A stretch of DNA of 11,096 bases from JAFIHK01 sp041441455. GTDB taxonomy: Bacteria > Bacteroidota > Bacteroidia > Bacteroidales > UBA932. The notes below the pieces were generated by a model, which had not been told where the DNA came from, did not search any database, and saw nothing but the letters and a program-made list of their open reading frames with translations. Position numbers and translations under genes: made by a program. Positions 1 to 6,604 of this stretch are shown in pieces (the first letter of the stretch is position 1; each line of letters begins with the position of its first letter). Location of the stretch: assembly GCA_041441455.1 (NCBI GenBank), contig JASDTB010000078.1:1-11096 (forward strand), written 5' to 3'.

Positions 1-629
1 ATATTGTCCAGGGTGACAAGACTGGCGACACCCCTCTAAGCGAGATTGTGAGCCGTTTTATTGCCGAAAGAGATGCAAAACCAGGAGCTGCCTTTATTGG
101 AGTACCTCACAGAATCGACCGCCCAGTAAGTGGTGTAGCTGTGTTTGCCAAGACTTCAAAGGCGCTGGAGAGAATGAATGAGCTTTTCAAAAGTGGCGAC
201 ATCAGCAAAAGGTATTGGGCGATAACTTCGGCAAGACCTCCAAAGATGGAAGAGGAGCTTGTGCACTACATGACAAGAAACGAAAAGCAGAACAAATCAT
301 ACACCTCTCCAATACCAAAAAAGGATGCAAAAGAGGCGCGCCTGATCTATAAGTTTTTAAGTAGTAGTGATAGATATAATTTGCTTCAAATTACCCTTTT
401 AACAGGAAGACACCATCAGATTAGAGCTCAACTCGCTGCTATCGGATGTCCGATAAAAGGAGACCTGAAATATGGCGCAGCAAGGTCGAATCCCGATGGA
501 AGCATTTCGCTTCATGCAAGGGATATTCGATTTATTCACCCAGTGAAGAAGACTGAGGTTTTTGTAGAGGCACCTGTGCCAAACGATCAGCTTTGGAAAT
601 GGTTCCAAGAGAGCGTAAGTGCCCTTTAG
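1..629 (+). CDS. RluA-family RNA pseudouridine synthase, 3' part
   Basis: Isomerises specific uridines in rRNA or tRNA to pseudouridine in the cytoplasm; the target site cannot be told from sequence alone. The frame is open from base 3, so the gene begins left of the window. The GTG at 48 is only an internal codon, because the residues before it (VQGDKTGDTPLSE) already match the family. Seen: HRIDRPVSG (nt 108-134), the catalytic motif with the nucleophilic Asp at 117-119. The usual HRLDRxTSG has Leu and Thr where this has Ile and Val, which is conservative. Further on are TGRHHQIRAQLA and GDLKYGA, both typical of the PF00849 fold. Only the N-terminal few dozen residues should be missing, and whether an S4 domain precedes is unknown. 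The stop is TAG. It converges on nadD with 23 bp between the stops. Confidence 0.93.
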   Translation, partial: IVQGDKTGDTPLSEIVSRFIAERDAKPGAAFIGVPHRIDRPVSGVAVFAKTSKALERMNELFKSGDISKRYWAITSARPPKMEEELVHYMTRNEKQNKSYTSPIPKKDAKEARLIYKFLSSSDRYNLLQITLLTGRHHQIRAQLAAIGCPIKGDLKYGAARSNPDGSISLHARDIRFIHPVKKTEVFVEAPVPNDQLWKWFQESVSAL

Positions 630-652
630 AATAATCGGGCATCTCTCGGATT

Positions 653-1195
653 TTAAACGGGCAGAAATTTTCCCATATCTTCACCTCTCTCTTCGCCTTC
701 GCGAATCATAGTAGAGGAGACATCAACTAGTGGAGCGTCTATTAAAGTCGCTCCATATTTTTTACAAAGCGCGTCTGCATCGAAGCCTGTTCTTGGAAAG
801 ACCCAGGTCTCGAATCTCTGTAATAGATTCTGATAATCGTGCCATTTCTCGATGATTGCAAGGTTGTCTGCCCCAATTATAAGAATGAACTGGTCATTGG
901 GTTGACGGTTCGATAGTTCAGTAAGTGTGTTGATTGTGTATAACGGCTCTGCAAGATGAAACTCGATATCGCTCACCTCAACCTTTTCAAGAGATACGTG
1001 ATGTTTAAAATAGTCTATTACCGATTGTAGCCTCAATTTGGCATCGGAGAGAATCTCCCCCTTTTTAAGCGGATTTTTTGGGCTGACAACCAAAAGAACC
1101 TTGTCGATATCTGCCCTCTGTTCCAGATACTCTACAATAGCCATATGACCAATGTGCATCGGGTTGAATGATCCGAAATAGACTGCGTACCTCAT
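653..1195 (-). CDS. nadD: Nicotinate-nucleotide adenylyltransferase (NaMN adenylyltransferase)
   Basis: Transfers AMP from ATP to nicotinate mononucleotide, giving deamido-NAD, the penultimate step of NAD synthesis in the cytoplasm. The 180-residue protein has the nucleotidyltransferase-fold signature GSFNPMHIGH at residues 8-17 (the HxGH histidines are H14 and H17), IIGADN at 106-111 with a following Trp at 118, and SSTMIREG at 160-167, the second ATP-binding motif. The protein stops right after EDMGKFLPV. Family members usually carry on for roughly 10-15 more residues in a last helix, so the C-terminus looks short. It lies 6 bp downstream of gmk on the same strand and is presumably translated from the same mRNA. 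No Shine-Dalgarno sequence is visible. The start at 1195 is fixed by the immediate MRYAVYFGSFNP beginning. Confidence 0.93.
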   Translation of the reverse strand: MRYAVYFGSFNPMHIGHMAIVEYLEQRADIDKVLLVVSPKNPLKKGEILSDAKLRLQSVIDYFKHHVSLEKVEVSDIEFHLAEPLYTINTLTELSNRQPNDQFILIIGADNLAIIEKWHDYQNLLQRFETWVFPRTGFDADALCKKYGATLIDAPLVDVSSTMIREGEERGEDMGKFLPV

Positions 1196-1201
1196 TGTTG
1201 A

Positions 1202-1771
1202 TTATGATTTCAGGAAATTGTCGATTGTAGCCTCTGCCTCTCTTAGACACTTTTCGAGGTCGTTGTTAACTAGTATTTTATCGAAATTATCTGCAAATGT
1301 CATCTCATATTCTGCCTTTGCAACCCTCTTTTCGATAGCCTCTGGAGAGTCTGTGCCTCTTCCAATTAGCCTTTGGCGGAGTACCTCTACCGAAGGGGGA
1401 CAAACAAAGATTGCCAGAGCATTGTCGCCATAAAGTTTTTTCAAATTTACGCCACCCTTCACATCGATATCGAACACAATCGTGTTGCCCTTCTCCCAAA
1501 TTCTCTCCACCTCACTCTTAAGCGTGCCGTAATAAAATCCAGCATAAACCTCTTCATATTCGACAAACTCTCCTTTGTCGATCCTTTGCTTAAACTCCTC
1601 AGGAGTCAAAAAGAAGTACTCTTTTCCGTCTCTCTCTTCGCCTCTTGGCTTTCGCGAAGTTGCGGAAACAGAAAATTCCAGACAGTTGTATTTTGTAAGC
1701 AGATGCTGAACCACAGTCGATTTACCAGCACCCGATGGTGCCGAAAAGATTATAACCTTACCACTATTCAT
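1202..1771 (-). CDS. gmk: Guanylate kinase
   Basis: Phosphorylates GMP (and dGMP) to GDP with ATP, a step in GTP supply and guanine salvage. The protein is 189 residues, normal for bacterial Gmk. The P-loop SAPSGAGKST is at residues 10-19. The GMP-binding region includes SATSRKPRGEERDGKEYFF at 36-54 and YYGT at 80-83. DIDVKGG at 101-107 is the Walker-B-like segment, and the Arg-rich lid (RLIGRGTDSPEAIEKR) runs from 134 to 149. All key elements are intact. It is the middle gene of a minus-strand trio, with 6 bp to the creatininase-family gene upstream and 6 bp to nadD downstream. The gmk-nadD pairing is common in Bacteroidota. An AGG touches the ATG, too close to act as a ribosome-binding site. 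Confidence 0.96.
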   Translation of the reverse strand: MNSGKVIIFSAPSGAGKSTVVQHLLTKYNCLEFSVSATSRKPRGEERDGKEYFFLTPEEFKQRIDKGEFVEYEEVYAGFYYGTLKSEVERIWEKGNTIVFDIDVKGGVNLKKLYGDNALAIFVCPPSVEVLRQRLIGRGTDSPEAIEKRVAKAEYEMTFADNFDKILVNNDLEKCLREAEATIDNFLKS

Positions 1772-1777
1772 CCTAAT

Positions 1778-2545
1778 CTATTTTGTTTCATATAAATCAC
1801 TCTCACTCTCTGCTTTTTCAAACTCGCTAATAAATTCTGCGATTTTGGCAGCACAGTCATTGATAAATCGGTCGCCCTTTTCGGCAGTTGCCAACTTAGG
1901 ATTGCCAACGCCAGTATCGGCAGTAGTCAAAACCCATCTTCTTGGAATCCATGCCCATTTTTCGGAGAACCCTTTTAATTTTAGTCGTCTCTCTTCTCCA
2001 TCGCCCGCCTCCTCTAATGGCAATACAAGTTCAGGTGCAACAGCAAGCATACTCGAAGTCTCTAGCTCGCCAGCATGGTCGCCTGGCTCCACAAAATAGT
2101 CGCTCCCTTTGCAGACAACCCACCAGTTGATGTTGCAAACCATAATGTTTGGAAACTCCACAGAGAGCTCGCGAATTATAGGCTGGAACTGGTTGCCGCC
2201 ATGTGCATTAATAATAATTACCTTGTCGATGCCATGAATAGTTAAAACCTGTAAGATATCCCTTAGAATCATCTTTTGGGTAGAGGGGTGCAGGTTCATG
2301 CAGAAGGGTATGTCAAGTTGTCCGCTATTGACTCCGTAAGCAATTGATGGTAAGACAATTGATTTTGCTCCTTTTTCGTTTGCCAAATTTGATGACATCT
2401 CTGCCAATTTTTCAGCTAAAATCGTATCTGTTCCATATGGCAGATGATAGTTGTGAGCCTCTGTGGCTCCCCATGGCAATAATGCGATTTTTACTTTGGA
2501 CTCTTTGATTGTCTTCCAGTTAGCCTGTTGCAATACGTTCGACAT
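1778..2545 (-). CDS. Creatininase-family metal-dependent amidohydrolase
   Basis: A member of the creatininase/MftE/ArfB superfamily (PF02633), which uses two divalent metals to cut cyclic or linear amide bonds; the substrate here is unknown. The 255-residue protein has the metal-binding motif GATEAHNYHLPYGTD at 26-40, with E29, H31 and D40 as ligands. INAHGGN at 112-118 supplies H115, and DHAGELETS at 156-164 supplies H157 and the acidic residues E160 and E162. These are the positions used in characterised members, so an active enzyme is likely. Known relatives act on creatinine, on a formamidopyrimidine in archaeal flavin/F420 synthesis, or on the mycofactocin precursor. Nothing nearby supports the last two pathways. 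The C-terminus is acidic and ends in DLYETK. It heads the gmk-nadD unit, with a TAnnTTTG element 17 nt before its ATG. Confidence 0.85.
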   Translation of the reverse strand: MSNVLQQANWKTIKESKVKIALLPWGATEAHNYHLPYGTDTILAEKLAEMSSNLANEKGAKSIVLPSIAYGVNSGQLDIPFCMNLHPSTQKMILRDILQVLTIHGIDKVIIINAHGGNQFQPIIRELSVEFPNIMVCNINWWVVCKGSDYFVEPGDHAGELETSSMLAVAPELVLPLEEAGDGEERRLKLKGFSEKWAWIPRRWVLTTADTGVGNPKLATAEKGDRFINDCAAKIAEFISEFEKAESESDLYETK

Positions 2546-2562
2546 AGACCTTTTTCTTTTTA

Positions 2563-2570
2563 CAAAGTTA
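2563..2570 (-). promoter_or_regulatory. Bacteroidota -7 element for the creatininase-gmk-nadD unit
   Basis: On the minus strand this reads TAACTTTG, an exact match to TAnnTTTG. Seventeen bases separate it from the ATG at 2545, so the leader would be only about 10 nt. I find no TTG at the expected -33 distance. Confidence 0.55.
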
Positions 2571-2611
2571 CTCTTTTTAAAAAAATATATAAAATTTTGT
2601 TAGGTATAAAT

Positions 2612-2619
2612 TATATTTG
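2612..2619 (+). promoter_or_regulatory. Bacteroidota -7 element for fba
   Basis: TATATTTG matches TAnnTTTG exactly and is followed by CAC. The leader would be about 58 nt, AT-rich and without a Shine-Dalgarno sequence. The nearest TTTG upstream (2596-2599) leaves a spacer of only 12 bp, too short for a standard -33 box, so support rests on the -7 element. Confidence 0.5.
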
Positions 2620-2683
2620 CACGATTTTTGATTAAATTATGTCGAAAATAAAATTGAAGTTTTTTTAATTAATTCTATACAAA

Positions 2684-3646
2684 ATGATTTCTTACAAAGA
2701 ATTAGGCTTAGTAAACTCTAAGGAGTTGTTTGCTAAAGCAGTAAAGGGCGGTTACGCTATTCCGGCTTTCAATTTCAACAACATGGAACAGATGCAGGCG
2801 ATCATCTCTGCAGCTGTAGAGACCAAATCTCCAGTTATTCTTCAAGTGTCGAGCGGAGCCAGAAAGTATGCTAACCAAACATTACTTCGCTACATGGCCC
2901 AAGGTGCTGTTGAATATGCAAAAGAGTTGGGACAAAACATTCCTGTCGTTTTACACCTCGATCACGGTGATTCTTTCGAATTGTGTAAATCATGTATCGA
3001 TTCAGGATTCTCTTCAGTAATGATTGATGGTTCACATCACTCATTCGAAAAAAATATCGAACTTACAAAACAAGTTGTTGAATACGCTCATGCTCACGGT
3101 GTGACAGTTGAAGGTGAACTTGGAGTTCTTGCAGGTGTTGAAGATGAAGTATCAGCTGAGCACCACACTTACACTCAACCAGAAGAGGTTGAAGAGTTCG
3201 TTAAGAGAACAGGTGTAGATTCACTTGCAATCTCAATTGGAACTTCTCACGGTGCGTTCAAATTCAAACCTGGTCAAAACCCAGAGATCAGACTTGATAT
3301 TCTTGCTGAGATCGAAAAAAGAATCCCTGGATTCCCTATCGTTCTTCACGGTGCATCAAGCGTTCCTCAAGATATCGTTGAGGAGATCAACAAATATGGT
3401 GGCAAATTGAAAGACTCTATTGGTATTCCAGAAGAGCAACTTCGTAAAGCTGCTGCATCTGCAGTTTGCAAAATCAACATCGATTCAGATGGTCGTCTTG
3501 CAATGACAGGTGCTATTCGTAAGGTATTTGCAGAAAACCCAGGTGAATTCGATCCTCGTAAATACTTAGGACCTGCAAGAGATGCTCTTAAGAATCTTTA
3601 CAAACACAAGATCGTAAACGTTCTTGGTAGCAACGATAAAATTTAA
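2684..3646 (+). CDS. fba: Class II fructose-1,6-bisphosphate aldolase
   Basis: A zinc-dependent aldolase that interconverts fructose-1,6-bisphosphate with dihydroxyacetone phosphate and glyceraldehyde-3-phosphate in glycolysis and gluconeogenesis. The protein has 320 residues. Seen: HLDHGDS at 91-97 (D93 as the proton-transfer Asp, H94 as a zinc ligand), VEGELG at 142-147, the Gly/His loop GTSHG at 186-190 (H189), LHGASS at 221-226 (H222), and KINIDSD at 263-269, which binds the phosphate. It resembles the FbaA/GatY subclass (class IIB) but has an extra segment at about 227-258 between the LHGASS and KINID motifs, as in the longer forms common in Bacteroidota. Related tagatose-bisphosphate aldolases share the motifs, but the length and insert favour FBA. 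It has its own promoter and terminator, so it is monocistronic. Confidence 0.93.
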   Translation: MISYKELGLVNSKELFAKAVKGGYAIPAFNFNNMEQMQAIISAAVETKSPVILQVSSGARKYANQTLLRYMAQGAVEYAKELGQNIPVVLHLDHGDSFELCKSCIDSGFSSVMIDGSHHSFEKNIELTKQVVEYAHAHGVTVEGELGVLAGVEDEVSAEHHTYTQPEEVEEFVKRTGVDSLAISIGTSHGAFKFKPGQNPEIRLDILAEIEKRIPGFPIVLHGASSVPQDIVEEINKYGGKLKDSIGIPEEQLRKAAASAVCKINIDSDGRLAMTGAIRKVFAENPGEFDPRKYLGPARDALKNLYKHKIVNVLGSNDKI

Positions 3647-3671
3647 TTTTACTGAATATTTTTTTTGCAAG

Positions 3672-3704
3672 AAGGGTAGTCTGCCAAGGCTGCCCTTTTT
3701 CTTT
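3672..3704 (+). terminator. Rho-independent terminator of fba
   Basis: A 10-bp stem (3672-3681 with 3688-3697, including two G-T wobbles) closes a 6-nt loop, TGCCAA, and runs into a T-rich tract (3696-3704). It begins 25 nt after the fba stop. The same hairpin lies just past the photolyase stop on the other strand but has no U-tract in that direction. Confidence 0.85.
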
Positions 3705-3707
3705 GAC

Positions 3708-5042
3708 CTAAAGTCTGTCCAATGCTCTCTTATATTGCTGCAATGCTCTTTTGCGAGCAAAGTCGTGGTCGATACATGGGGCAGGATAAGATGGTGTGCC
3801 AAGTTCAGGAATCCATTTGCGAACATATTCTCCGTTGGAATCAAATTTCTTGCTCTGTTCGAATGGACTAAAGACTCTAAAGTATGGAGCTGCATCGCAG
3901 CCACAGCCTGCCACCCATTGCCAATTGCCATTATTTGAGGCTAACTCAAAATCCATAAGTTTTGCTGCAAAATAGGCTTCACCAATTCGCCAATCGATCA
4001 GGAGATCTTTTGTCAGAAAAGAGGCAGTGATCATCCTGACTCTATTGTGCATATAGCCTGTAGCATTGAGCTCTCTCATTCCTGCATCCACAATAGGATA
4101 GCCTGTCTTCCCATTGCACCACTTATAAAACTCTTCGGGGTTGTTGATCCACTCGATAGCTGCATATTGTTTTTTGAAAGGGGAGTCAATAACGTATGGG
4201 AACTGACCCATGATTGAGAAGAAAAACTCTCTCCATATCAACTCATTCAGCCATATCTCATTTAGTTTACGAGCATCTTCCACACACTTTCTTATGCTGA
4301 TTGTGCCAAATCGAAGATGAGTGCCAATGTGGGTAGTGCCGTTAGATAGTGCAGGGATGTCGCGAGTTTTATCGTAGTTGGCAATTACCTGCAGACTTAG
4401 ATTAAATGCCGCTGAATAGGGGGTTTGGATAAATCCAAGGGTGTACAATGATGGGATGCGGGCAAATTCATTGAAAGGCAGACGCTCTTTTAATAGAGAG
4501 CTGAGGTGCTGTTCGGAAGGGTAGTGCTCAATATTTGCTGGGCAAGCCAATTTCCATCTTTTTGAAAATGGAGTGTAGACAGTGTAAGGCGTTCCATCGT
4601 CTTTCAAAATCTCTCCGGGTGCAAAGATTAAGCTGTCTTTGAATAATTTAAGACCGATTCCCTTTGTCTTTAAAAACTCAGCAATTGCACTGTCGCGCTC
4701 AAGAGCGTACGGCTCGTAGTCTTCATTGGTGTATACGGTCTCTATCTCTATTTGGGCCTTCTTTAGATTTTCTATCAAGTGGTTGAATGAATCCAGAGGG
4801 CTGCCATGGAAGAATAGGAGTGACGAGCCGCATCCTCTCAATTTTTCGTCGAGTTTGAGCAGTGTGTCGTGAATAAATGATACTCTTTTGTCTTCCTTCT
4901 CTTCGAGCTTGCTTAGAATCTGAGTGTCGAAGATAAAGATTGGGATTACCTCTAAGCCACATTTTAGTGCTTCGTAGAGTCCTCTATTGTCGTCTAATCT
5001 TAGATCGCGTCTAAACCAGTGAATGGCAACTTTTTTCATCAT
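3708..5042 (-). CDS. phr: Deoxyribodipyrimidine photolyase (class I CPD photolyase/cryptochrome family)
   Basis: A light-driven FAD enzyme that splits UV-induced cyclobutane pyrimidine dimers in DNA. The 444-residue protein has the N-terminal antenna Rossmann domain (HWFRRDLRLDDN at 8-19, then NEDYEPYALERD at 106-117) and the helical FAD domain. Seen there: WLNELIWREF (264-273, with the Glu and Trp that contact the dimer), GKTGYPIVDAGMRELNATG (311-329), MHNRVRM (331-337) and the FAD loop NNGNWQW (370-376). W298, W351 and W374 have the same spacing (53 and 23 residues) as the electron-transfer triad W306/W359/W382 of E. coli photolyase, and N370 matches N378. This points to a working photolyase rather than a signalling cryptochrome. 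The start is either of two adjacent ATGs (5042 or 5039). It lies 35 bp downstream of the TSUP gene, with its own -7 element in the gap. Confidence 0.93.
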   Translation of the reverse strand: MMKKVAIHWFRRDLRLDDNRGLYEALKCGLEVIPIFIFDTQILSKLEEKEDKRVSFIHDTLLKLDEKLRGCGSSLLFFHGSPLDSFNHLIENLKKAQIEIETVYTNEDYEPYALERDSAIAEFLKTKGIGLKLFKDSLIFAPGEILKDDGTPYTVYTPFSKRWKLACPANIEHYPSEQHLSSLLKERLPFNEFARIPSLYTLGFIQTPYSAAFNLSLQVIANYDKTRDIPALSNGTTHIGTHLRFGTISIRKCVEDARKLNEIWLNELIWREFFFSIMGQFPYVIDSPFKKQYAAIEWINNPEEFYKWCNGKTGYPIVDAGMRELNATGYMHNRVRMITASFLTKDLLIDWRIGEAYFAAKLMDFELASNNGNWQWVAGCGCDAAPYFRVFSPFEQSKKFDSNGEYVRKWIPELGTPSYPAPCIDHDFARKRALQQYKRALDRL

Positions 5043-5059
5043 AAAAAGTATTAACTCTA

Positions 5060-5067
5060 CAAATTTA
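5060..5067 (-). promoter_or_regulatory. Bacteroidota -7 element for phr
   Basis: The minus strand reads TAAATTTG, an exact TAnnTTTG. It is 17 nt before the first phr ATG and lies wholly in the 35-bp gap after the TSUP stop. No convincing -33 TTG was found. phr may be transcribed from here, from the TSUP promoter, or from both. Confidence 0.5.
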
Positions 5068-5077
5068 GAATAAATAC

Positions 5078-5872
5078 TTAAAACTGCTTATAAATAAGCC
5101 AGAAAGCGACAAAGATTACTGCAGCACCAACGCACCAACGAATAAACTTCACTCCCCATTTAACTGCTAGTTTCGATGCCAACACCGCTCCAGCAATGTT
5201 TCCAATAGAGTAGATCAACGCAATAGGCCAGTTTACCTGATCGTGCCAGATAAAAACTGCAAGCGCGATTGGAGTGTACATCACAACTGCGAATTGTTTG
5301 ATGGCATTTCCTCTAAGCATGTCTGTACCTAAGAGATAGACCGATCCGAATATGATAAGAATTCCTACACCAGCATGTGTGAATCCGCCGTAAACTCCAA
5401 TTAATGTGAAAATTATGAATTTTGACAATGTTATTTTCGAAGAGACTCCTCCGATCGACGAGAAGTTTGGCTTTTTGTCTGAGACTAATAGGTAAGCCAT
5501 GAATGGAAGAATGCAACCCATAACAATCTCTATGATTTTTGGATTCATCACGGCAACCAATTGTGCTCCCACAAGCGATCCTATTGCTACAGGTATTCCT
5601 ACTCTATATCCCTCTTTGAGGTCGAGATACCCTTCGCGCTTAAAGATTACTGAGGAGACCGCAAACTGAGCCAATACTCCAAAACGTGTCGTCCCATTTG
5701 CAATATTAATTGGCATTCCCATTGCCATAAATAGTGCGTAGGAGAGAACAGTTGCCATACCGGCAAGTGTGTTTACAAATCCTACAAAAAAGCCAACACC
5801 AATAAGGATTGCCAACATTGGGGCCGAAAATGGATCGGCAGTTTGCAGATAATCTAAGAACTGAGCGAACAT
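5078..5872 (-). CDS. TSUP-family (TauE/SafE, DUF81) membrane permease
   Basis: An inner-membrane transporter of the TSUP family (PF01925), whose known members move sulfite, sulfonates or related organic anions; the substrate here is unknown. From the ATG at 5872 the protein is 264 residues with about eight hydrophobic segments (near 18-37, 39-54, 62-77, 91-109, 113-130, 152-182 which may be two, 192-209, 215-237 and 245-261). Two similar Gly-rich stretches, GFVNTLAGMATVLSYALF (31-48) and GVYGGFTHAGVGILIIFG (159-176), reflect the family's internal duplication. A longer reading starting at 5914 adds 14 residues, but it would run through an exact promoter -7 element at 5889-5896, so I prefer 5872. 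No sulfur-metabolism gene is nearby to hint at a substrate. Confidence 0.85.
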   Translation of the reverse strand: MFAQFLDYLQTADPFSAPMLAILIGVGFFVGFVNTLAGMATVLSYALFMAMGMPINIANGTTRFGVLAQFAVSSVIFKREGYLDLKEGYRVGIPVAIGSLVGAQLVAVMNPKIIEIVMGCILPFMAYLLVSDKKPNFSSIGGVSSKITLSKFIIFTLIGVYGGFTHAGVGILIIFGSVYLLGTDMLRGNAIKQFAVVMYTPIALAVFIWHDQVNWPIALIYSIGNIAGAVLASKLAVKWGVKFIRWCVGAAVIFVAFWLIYKQF

Positions 5873-5888
5873 TTTGAAAAATTTGGCG

Positions 5889-5923
5889 CAAATGTAGTAA
5901 TTAAAGAGTACCATTATGCCAAA
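5889..5923 (-). promoter_or_regulatory. Promoter of the TSUP gene
   Basis: The minus strand has TTTG (5923-5920), a 23-bp spacer, then TACATTTG (5896-5889), an exact TAnnTTTG. The ATG at 5872 follows 16 nt later. This element decides the start codon: the upstream in-frame ATG at 5914 would lie between the -33 and -7 boxes and would not be transcribed. Confidence 0.6.
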
Positions 5924-5939
5924 TTGTCGCTTTTATCTT

Positions 5940-5967
5940 TTTGGCAAATAATTTGTGACTATCTTTG
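5940..5967 (+). promoter_or_regulatory. Promoter of the grpE-dnaJ unit
   Basis: TATCTTTG (5960-5967) matches TAnnTTTG, and TTTG at 5940-5943 lies 16 bp upstream, a slightly short spacer. The leader would be about 30 nt. I see no CIRCE inverted repeat or other heat-shock operator here. Confidence 0.6.
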
Positions 5968-6003
5968 CGACCCGTTAGAATAAAAAAATAACAATATATA
6001 GTA

Positions 6004-6594
6004 ATGAAAAACCGTAAGATGGATACAGAAAAGGACATGGAGAAAGTAGAGGAGAATCTTGTAGATAAAGAAGTTAAGAGCGAAGAGCAAACTAAACAGA
6101 CAGCGGAGCAAACTCAAGAACAACCTGCGGATAATAAGTCTGACAATCAGCCTTCTAATGATGCTGCCAAAATCGCTGAGTTAAATGATAAATATCTACG
6201 TCTTGCAGCAGAGTTCGATAATTACAGAAGACGCACTGCAAAAGAGAGACTCGATCTTATCATGACAGCCTCAGAAGAGACCATCAAAGGGTTACTTCCT
6301 GTTCTTGACGATTTCGAAAGAGCAATCAAGGTGTTGAAGGATTCTGGAGCTGAGGCGGCTGTAGTAGAGGGTACTGAGCTCATTTATAAGAAGATGTTCG
6401 ACTATCTAAAGTCAAAGGGATTAGCTGTTGTAGAGTCAAACGGTAAAGATTTGGATACCGATTTTCACGAAGCAATAGCTCAAATACCTGCACCAGAAGA
6501 GACTATGAAGAACAAGATCATTGATACTGTTCAACTTGGATACACTCTGAATGGTAAGGTTATCAGATATGCAAAAGTTGTAATGGGGGTTTAA
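6004..6594 (+). CDS. grpE: Nucleotide exchange factor GrpE
   Basis: A DnaK co-chaperone that releases ADP from DnaK so the next folding cycle can begin; it works as a cytoplasmic dimer. The protein has 196 residues. Residues 1-55 are highly charged and Glu/Gln/Lys-rich, likely disordered. A long helix follows from about 56, with LAAEFDNYRRRTAKER at 67-82 as the family core. VLDDFERAI is at 100-108. The C-terminal beta-wing region includes KGLAVVESNGKDLDTDFHEAI (138-158) and GYTLNGKVIRYAKVVM (179-194), the GrpE signature. ATGs at 6004 and 6019 are both possible starts, and the charged tail makes them hard to separate. dnaJ follows after 10 bp; dnaK is not in the window. Confidence 0.96.
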   Translation: MKNRKMDTEKDMEKVEENLVDKEVKSEEQTKQTAEQTQEQPADNKSDNQPSNDAAKIAELNDKYLRLAAEFDNYRRRTAKERLDLIMTASEETIKGLLPVLDDFERAIKVLKDSGAEAAVVEGTELIYKKMFDYLKSKGLAVVESNGKDLDTDFHEAIAQIPAPEETMKNKIIDTVQLGYTLNGKVIRYAKVVMGV

Positions 6595-6604
6595 AAAGCA
6601 GACA

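Noticed and set aside
48..50. GTG at 48 as the true start of the pseudouridine synthase
   Set aside because: Upstream in-frame residues match the family, so the gene enters the window from the left.
619..642. Possible terminator hairpin between rluA-type gene and nadD (GTGCCC with GGGCAT)
   Set aside because: Only 6 bp with one G-T wobble, a 12-nt loop and no clean T-tract on either strand; it also overlaps the stop of the plus-strand gene.
3624..3938. Plus-strand open frame running from the fba end into phr
   Set aside because: It spans the fba terminator and is antisense to the conserved FAD domain of phr; a shadow frame.
5873..5914. Upstream start for the TSUP permease at 5914
   Set aside because: The extension (VLFNYYICAKFFK) has no family character and covers an exact promoter -7 element.
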